Source of the DNA: Sinotaia quadrata
Lineage: Eukaryota > Mollusca > Gastropoda > Architaenioglossa > Viviparidae
Length of the DNA: 64,000 nucleotides
NCBI GenBank assembly: GCA_028829895.1
Contig: CM054179.1
Coordinates: forward strand, 41,991,617 to 42,055,616
Direction: 5' to 3'
Positions within the stretch are counted from its first letter, which is position 1; every line of letters starts with the position of its first letter. Shown in pieces: positions 34,111-64,000 of this stretch. The notes below the pieces were generated by a model, which did not search any database, was not told the DNA's origin, and worked only from the letters and a program-made list of their open reading frames with translations. The position numbers and the translations under genes were made by a program.

Positions 34111-35169
34111 ATTCCTTTAGTCCCCTGTTCTGTTATACACATTATTATTAACTCATTGAACCTTATAGGAAGGTTATATAACCCCACATTTCACAATATA
34201 TATTCGATTTTAATAGACTGTGGGAAGAATTCTATAGTTGTGAAATTTCATTACGAACACTTCTCCCTGCGGAACTGTGGTCGGCCTAAAAAGTAGACGC
34301 TGTTAAAAGAGTTGTCCTTGAAAATTAATAATAAAGGAATCGTGAAGAAAAGGTAAAGAAATTCATGAACATATCACTGGCAAATAAGTTTAACCAGTTT
34401 TTGGAAAAATAAGTCGAGAAGTGGAAAAGAACGGACTTATCATGTTCATACATACACTATCATAATGTCAAAGGACTGCTAAAATTGGTAACTGGGCAGC
34501 AATCGATAAAACAACTAATTTTTTTCTCATTAGGCCTACCACATGGAATATATTGTTTAAATCATATTTAGCAAGACATTCAAGCTCATAAAGAACGAAC
34601 AAAATAAATAAAATAGATGTGTCGGCCTCCATTTTTGAGTGTTGATCTTTACACATTAAGTTTTATGGCCATTTATTTTTAATTTTAAACAAATGATAAT
34701 AATACAAAATGTGTATGAATCTTATATGTTACAATAATCCTTAGAGAACTGTCCTTTGTTATAGATGCGTGTGTACAAGTGTTTTCCCTAGTGGAAGCAT
34801 ATATACGTACAGTTTATATCTGCCATTACAGAAATAATTGGATTTCCACACTATAATTTAAGAAAGAATAAAACTGATCGTCAGACATAACAATAAACCA
34901 ACAACAGTTCACGGACATGAGAGATTTTGCTCTTGTTTTTCCAGTCATTTAAACAAGACACTTAAAGTAACACTGAATGGATTTTCTTTGGCGAATTCAA
35001 TGGAGTATAATTCTATATTTTACATTATGGTACGTGTGTGCGTGAGTGTGAGTGTGTATTTTGGAATCAAATGAGTATTATATCTGTATATAATAAATAT
35101 TTTCTTCAATGAGTCTCTGTAATATTTTTTTTGGGGGGGAGGGGTAGTATGATTATTGCATTGTGTTCG
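34111..35169. other. Unassigned, likely intergenic or distal 3' region
   Basis: AT-rich sequence between the possible small gene and the transporter 3' UTR. No element or RNA recognised. Confidence 0.4.
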
Positions 35170-35203
35170 TTTATTTCATTTTCCCTATCTAATTTGGTTT
35201 ATT
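35170..35203 (-). terminator. Two candidate polyadenylation signals of the ZIP gene
   Basis: The minus strand has AATAAA at 35203-35198 and 35175-35170, about 430-460 nt after the stop codon. These are the first AATAAA hexamers I see in that direction, so a 3' UTR of roughly 0.45 kb is likely. Confidence 0.5.
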
Positions 35204-35631
35204 TGTATTTCTTTTATGATCGTATGCATATATAGATATCACAGCCACCATTAACACCAGCACATATTTTCAAAAGAATAAACGTGTAACATATTGCTTT
35301 GAAAACCATTGATTGTAAAAATGTATCAATCACTCAGAGACTCTAAGGCACTAGAAGGAATCTTTCGTAAACACCAAAAACAAAATGCCACGAAAAAAAC
35401 TCCAATTAACTTTAGCTATGAATTCATTAGAGCATTAAAATTAATTCCTCATAAGTGGCTGTCTGGTCCAGACATTCCTGAACGCAGTGATATGGTGCCT
35501 ATAAACATTGATGACGTGGTCCAAAATGTCAGCTATGACGTCAACACCGTGGGGAGCATGCGTCAAAGTTGCATATGATTCGAAAGTGATGGACAATTTT
35601 TGTCCAAGATGGGGTGGGGGGGATGGCGTGA

Positions 35632-60653
<25,022 letters not shown>

Positions 60654-60671
60654 CTGTGCAAAATCAGCATA

Positions 60672-60712
<41 letters not shown>

Positions 60713-61054
60713 TCAGATTATCACTGTAAATTATAGAAAATAAATATCTGCGTCTGTGTATAATTATCCATATATAAGAGAGAAGGAGAAAGACAGAACG
60801 AAAGACAGACAGACAGAGATAGAGGCTATTCAAGTAATATGTCTAGGAGGAGGACAGAACGCCTACCAGTAATTAAGTCCGAATGAATTAAGTTTAAATT
60901 GTTTATGTGCTTATATATATATATATATACACAACAATTTTCTATTATTATTTTAATACAATAATAATAATTCCCATCCATTTTCAACCGTCTTTTAAAA
61001 ATATTGGTCCCTTATAGTAATCGCATGCATTTACCTATTTAATAATAATAAATA

Positions 61055-61091
<37 letters not shown>

Positions 61092-61099
61092 CGAGTCAA

Positions 61100-61250
61100 T
61101 AATGGAGGTGTAAAATGACCCAGAAAGTTAAACTACATGTGCTGTGTCGACAAACATGGATGGGTGCTAGTTTCAAATCCCATCTCTGGAAAACAAATGA
61201 GGGAAATGTGGTTCCCTCCTAACTACACCCACACCCATCCTAATCTTTGT
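61100..61250 (+). other. Possible SINE or 5' UTR-like sequence
   Basis: GCTAGTTTCAAATCCCATCT resembles a tRNA-type B box, followed by ccctcctaactacaccc. It could be a SINE head or the 5' UTR of the retroelement that starts just after it. Confidence 0.25.
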
Positions 61251-62410
61251 GGAGCAAACAAAATTTGATTCTATATCGGATCAGATGTTGTCCGGGTTAA
61301 CAAGGTCTGCGTTAGACACCGATGTTTCAGGGTGTTCTAGCGAAAAATGGGCTACTGTAACGCTAGCAAAAACTCGGAGATTTACCAGAGATGAAAATAT
61401 ACAAATAATAGTCTCTTACTTTCGAAGCCAACCAACAGTAAGAATTCTAACAAAAGAATGCACGAACTCTGGTTCAAACACCGTCCAGGGGATATTATCA
61501 GTGAATAGTAGCTCCTGGACCAGAAGAGAACAATCATACAAAATCTGCTTCTTACAGCACTAGACCTACTAAAGATAGAACAGCAACAAACAAATATTAC
61601 AGCACTAGACCTACTAAAGATAGAACAGCAACAAACAAATATTACAGCACTAGACCTATTAAAGATAGAACAGCAACAAACAAATATTACAGCACTAGAC
61701 CTACTAAAGATAGAACAGCAACAAACAAATATTACAGCACTAGAACTACAAAAGATAGAACAGCAACAAACAAATATTACAGCATTATGCACTGAAATAG
61801 AAGAGAATGAAGCTTCCACAGAGTCACAACTGTCAAAACCTGATGATGACCACACTGAAGAAATAGCCAATAATTTAACTGAAGAAAAAATGTTTATTTG
61901 AAGACAAAAATGTTTCATAGACAAACATAGTCACATTTAGGCAGAACCCCAACAAGACGACTGCAAAACAACAAAGCTCTAAGGACAGCAATTCACAGTG
62001 CAAATGAATTCCTAAAACATATTTCCACAGAAAATATTACAGAATACCAATAGTCTAATATACGACACTGCTAAAATAATATTAAAACATACAATGACAT
62101 CCAAAGCACAAACAATGAAACCATCAGTACCACCATGGAAGAGAAGAACAGAAAAGAAAATAGATTGCAGTAGGAAAGAAATAAGGCAAACGACAGCAGC
62201 AATACATAATAAAGGAAAACTGTAAACAAAATTAGTTAGCAAGTACCATCTCATTTGCAGACGCAATAAGACTGCAAAACAAAGACTACTGGGACTCAGC
62301 CACCGTCTGAAGAGATACACTGCAAGAGGTCAGCACTTCCAACAGAACAAAACATTCAAAACCGATCCTGGAAATACCAAGAAATCAAAAGAATTCAGGT
62401 CTATAACGAT
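61249..62410 (+). pseudogene. RLE-type non-LTR retrotransposon, 5' part of the ORF (decayed)
   Basis: The first frame gives KTRRFTRDENIQIIVSYFRS, a Myb/SANT-like N-terminal motif of such polyproteins. After a frameshift it continues as KRMHELWFKHRPGDIISE, two stops, LLDQKRTIIQNLLLTALD. Then come a repeat expansion, an acidic stretch (EIEENEASTESQLSKPDDD) and, in another frame, SVPPWKRRTEKKIDCSRKE and LSHRLKRYTARGQHFQQN, the basic region before the RT. No RT or endonuclease follows. It represents the opposite half of the same broad element type seen at 7.2-9.9 kb, but the two do not overlap, so identity of family cannot be tested. Confidence 0.75.
61555..61790 (+). repeat. 45-bp tandem repeat inside the retroelement ORF, 5 copies
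   Basis: ACAGCACTAGACCTACTAAA then gatagaacagcaacaaacaa and atatt; unit 45 bp, encoding TALDLLKIEQQQTNI in frame with the element ORF. The last units change to ALELQKIEQQ. Confidence 0.95.
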
Positions 62411-62896
62411 TCTTAAGCGTTTACTGGTATAGGGCATTCGAATTTGGGTTAGGGTTAGTAGTAGTGTCTAGCTCACTGGGAAGGACCAAGAAATTAAAGT
62501 TAAATATTTAGTGATCTAGCCAAACTACTAAGAAAACTATCCCGGTGGAATTGTATCATTTCCTTTTTCATGTTGTTAGTACGCGGATTGCAAGCCGGCC
62601 GTGACATAAACACGGGAGATAACTAAGTGCTCTCTTGAAAAAACTAAATGTTTGAACTTTGAAGGAACCTAGCGTGGCTGTGGTTAGAACTGCATGTAAA
62701 GCCGATTTACTGACGAGTAAATAAGCAAGAGGTTATTAGAGTTAAACTTATTTTGACTGCATGCAGTTCTTTTTTCATTGTCTTGGGCGCAAAGTTGACA
62801 ACGTATGATGTCTTGAAAAAAAATCCCTTTAATAATAATCTCCATTAACCAGACCGTGACGTCAGTTGGTCGATTATTTCTAAAACACAAAACTAA
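62411..62896. other. Unassigned; short telomere-like run at 62447-62458
   Basis: gggttagggttag occurs once, too short for a telomeric tract. No upstream ZIP exon was identified here. Confidence 0.4.
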
Positions 62897-62990
62897 AGTT
62901 GTGTGTGTGTGTATATGTGCGTGTGTTTGTGTGTGTGTTTGTGTGTGTTTGTGTGTGTGTGCGTGTGTGTGCGTGTGTGTGTGTGTGTGC

Positions 62991-63020
<30 letters not shown>
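62897..63020. repeat. (TG)n microsatellite
   Basis: TG run with TTTG and GCG interruptions. Confidence 0.97.
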
Positions 63021-63021
<1 letters not shown>

Positions 63022-63682
63022 GTTTTTTTAAAGCAAGGTGACTCACTTTGAAAAATTTCTTGTTTAACTTAAGCAGCATAACGAAATGAATAAAAATGGA
63101 TATCGGGTCTGGTTTTAAAAAGACAATTAGAAGAATTTATTGCATGCAAAGTTAGAGAGAACAGATTTGTGTGTTCAACATATTGCATCAAGTTTTCATG
63201 ATACCGTTTTTGGCCCAAATACAAATGCGTTCTTAATGGAAATGAAGCATTATTTAATAATACATATTATTGCTTCGGCAACCGGCAATAGGGGTTCTGA
63301 ACAAGATCCAATTTCTACCTTCGACCCTCGGCCACGTCAGTGAGAGAAGACCAAACCCTTCTATTTAATAACTGATGACGTATTTAATGGCAGGTTTCTC
63401 CAGCTTGCAAGAGCAAATCACCATTATTTGGTCTACTTTTAAAGGTATGATTACTTTATTTTTCACGTGACTCTTAAACTTTTTCACCTTCTTGATTCGG
63501 GGTCAACATTTTTACAGTCGAAATAAACACCTCTGTGCTGTTGTATTTTTATTTATTTTACTTCTTCAAGCGGATGTCTTTTGTTTGACTTTAAACAGTT
63601 TGTGAACTGTGTACTAGGGTGGAGGGAGCGTAAGTTCATTTGTGTTTGTGTGTGTCTGACATTGCACTATACAGAATTTCAC
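63021..63682. other. Unassigned stretch
   Basis: Non-repetitive with a 67-codon plus frame at 63140 (MHAKLERTDLCVQHIASSFH) of unknown meaning. No phase-compatible ZIP exon found on the minus strand. Confidence 0.4.
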
Positions 63683-63890
63683 TTTGGTTTAATGTGTACT
63701 TTTAATACGTATTCTGGTACACATTTGGTTTAATGTGTACTTTTAATACGTATTCTGGTACACATTTGGTTTAATGTGTACTTTTAATACGTATTCTGGT
63801 ACACATTTGGTTTAATGTGTACTTTTAATACGTATTCTGGTACACATTTGGTTTAATGTGTACTTTTAATACGTATTCTGTTTCGTCCTC
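63683..63890. repeat. 41-bp minisatellite, 5 copies, with internal palindromes
   Basis: TTTGGTTTAATGTGTACTTT, taatacgtattctggtacaca, identical between copies. Each unit has the perfect palindrome AATACGTATT inside a TGTGTAC...GTACACA inverted pair, so it can form a small hairpin. Confidence 0.96.
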
Positions 63891-64000
63891 GTGCAGGGAT
63901 GTCTTGATATTTCTGATTGTTCAACAGGCCGATCTTTATTGGAGATGCTGTTAATTAGTAGTAATGTAGTAGTAGTAGTAGTTGTAGTAGTGTTTATATT

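Noticed and set aside
35309..35578. 89-codon plus-strand frame in the ZIP 3' UTR region
   Set aside because: Lies antisense in the predicted 3' UTR, no recognisable domain, no splice or promoter support.
62447..62458. Telomere-like gggttagggttag
   Set aside because: Barely two units, inside ordinary sequence.

Overview
This window is eukaryotic nuclear DNA from an animal, most likely a mollusc or other lophotrochozoan. It is intron-rich and AT-rich. It holds a vertebrate-style multi-exon zinc transporter gene, two families of non-LTR retrotransposon, and a very dense load of micro- and minisatellites. The species is inferred only from that overall character. No bacterial or viral gene organisation, rRNA, tRNA or CRISPR array was seen.

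The one well-supported gene is on the minus strand between 60653 and 35632. It encodes a ZIP-family (SLC39, LIV-1 subfamily) zinc transporter whose motifs are closest to ZIP4/ZIP12. I assembled eleven exons from splice sites and reading phase: 60514-60653, 56561-56720, 54940-55109, 53447-53549, 52887-52942, 46967-47002 (probable), 46183-46227, 42816-42855, 41812-41964, 38909-39096 and 35632-35760. All phases agree from the second exon to the stop codon. They encode about 405 residues: the end of the extracellular domain, all eight membrane segments, the HNFADG and HELPHELGD metal-site motifs and the canonical C-terminus. The N-terminal exons were not found and probably lie beyond 60.65 kb.

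Layout: 0-7.2 kb is repeats and unassigned sequence. At 7.2-9.9 kb there are tandem, partly rearranged copies of the 3' half of a retrotransposon with a restriction-like endonuclease (RLE), one with an intact endonuclease ORF. From 10 to 28 kb there is almost nothing but tandem arrays. At 28-34 kb there are three small phase-compatible exon candidates on the minus strand that might form a second gene. From 35.6 to 60.7 kb is the transporter, whose introns are full of minisatellites and carry a decayed jockey/I-like LINE (35.87-37.99 kb). At 61.2-62.4 kb is the 5' half of an RLE-type element with an in-frame 45-bp repeat expansion inside its ORF. All recognised retroelement fragments lie on the plus strand, antisense to the transporter.

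Most striking is the relation of the tandem repeats to splicing signals. A 12-copy 52-bp array starts 8 nt from an exon acceptor and carries a perfect CACTAAC branch-point motif in every unit. A 58-bp tandem duplication copies another acceptor. Three further arrays carry a GTAAGT donor-like motif in every unit. Four unrelated arrays share an exact 52-bp period. These are observations from reading the sequence by eye; no alignment or database search was run.
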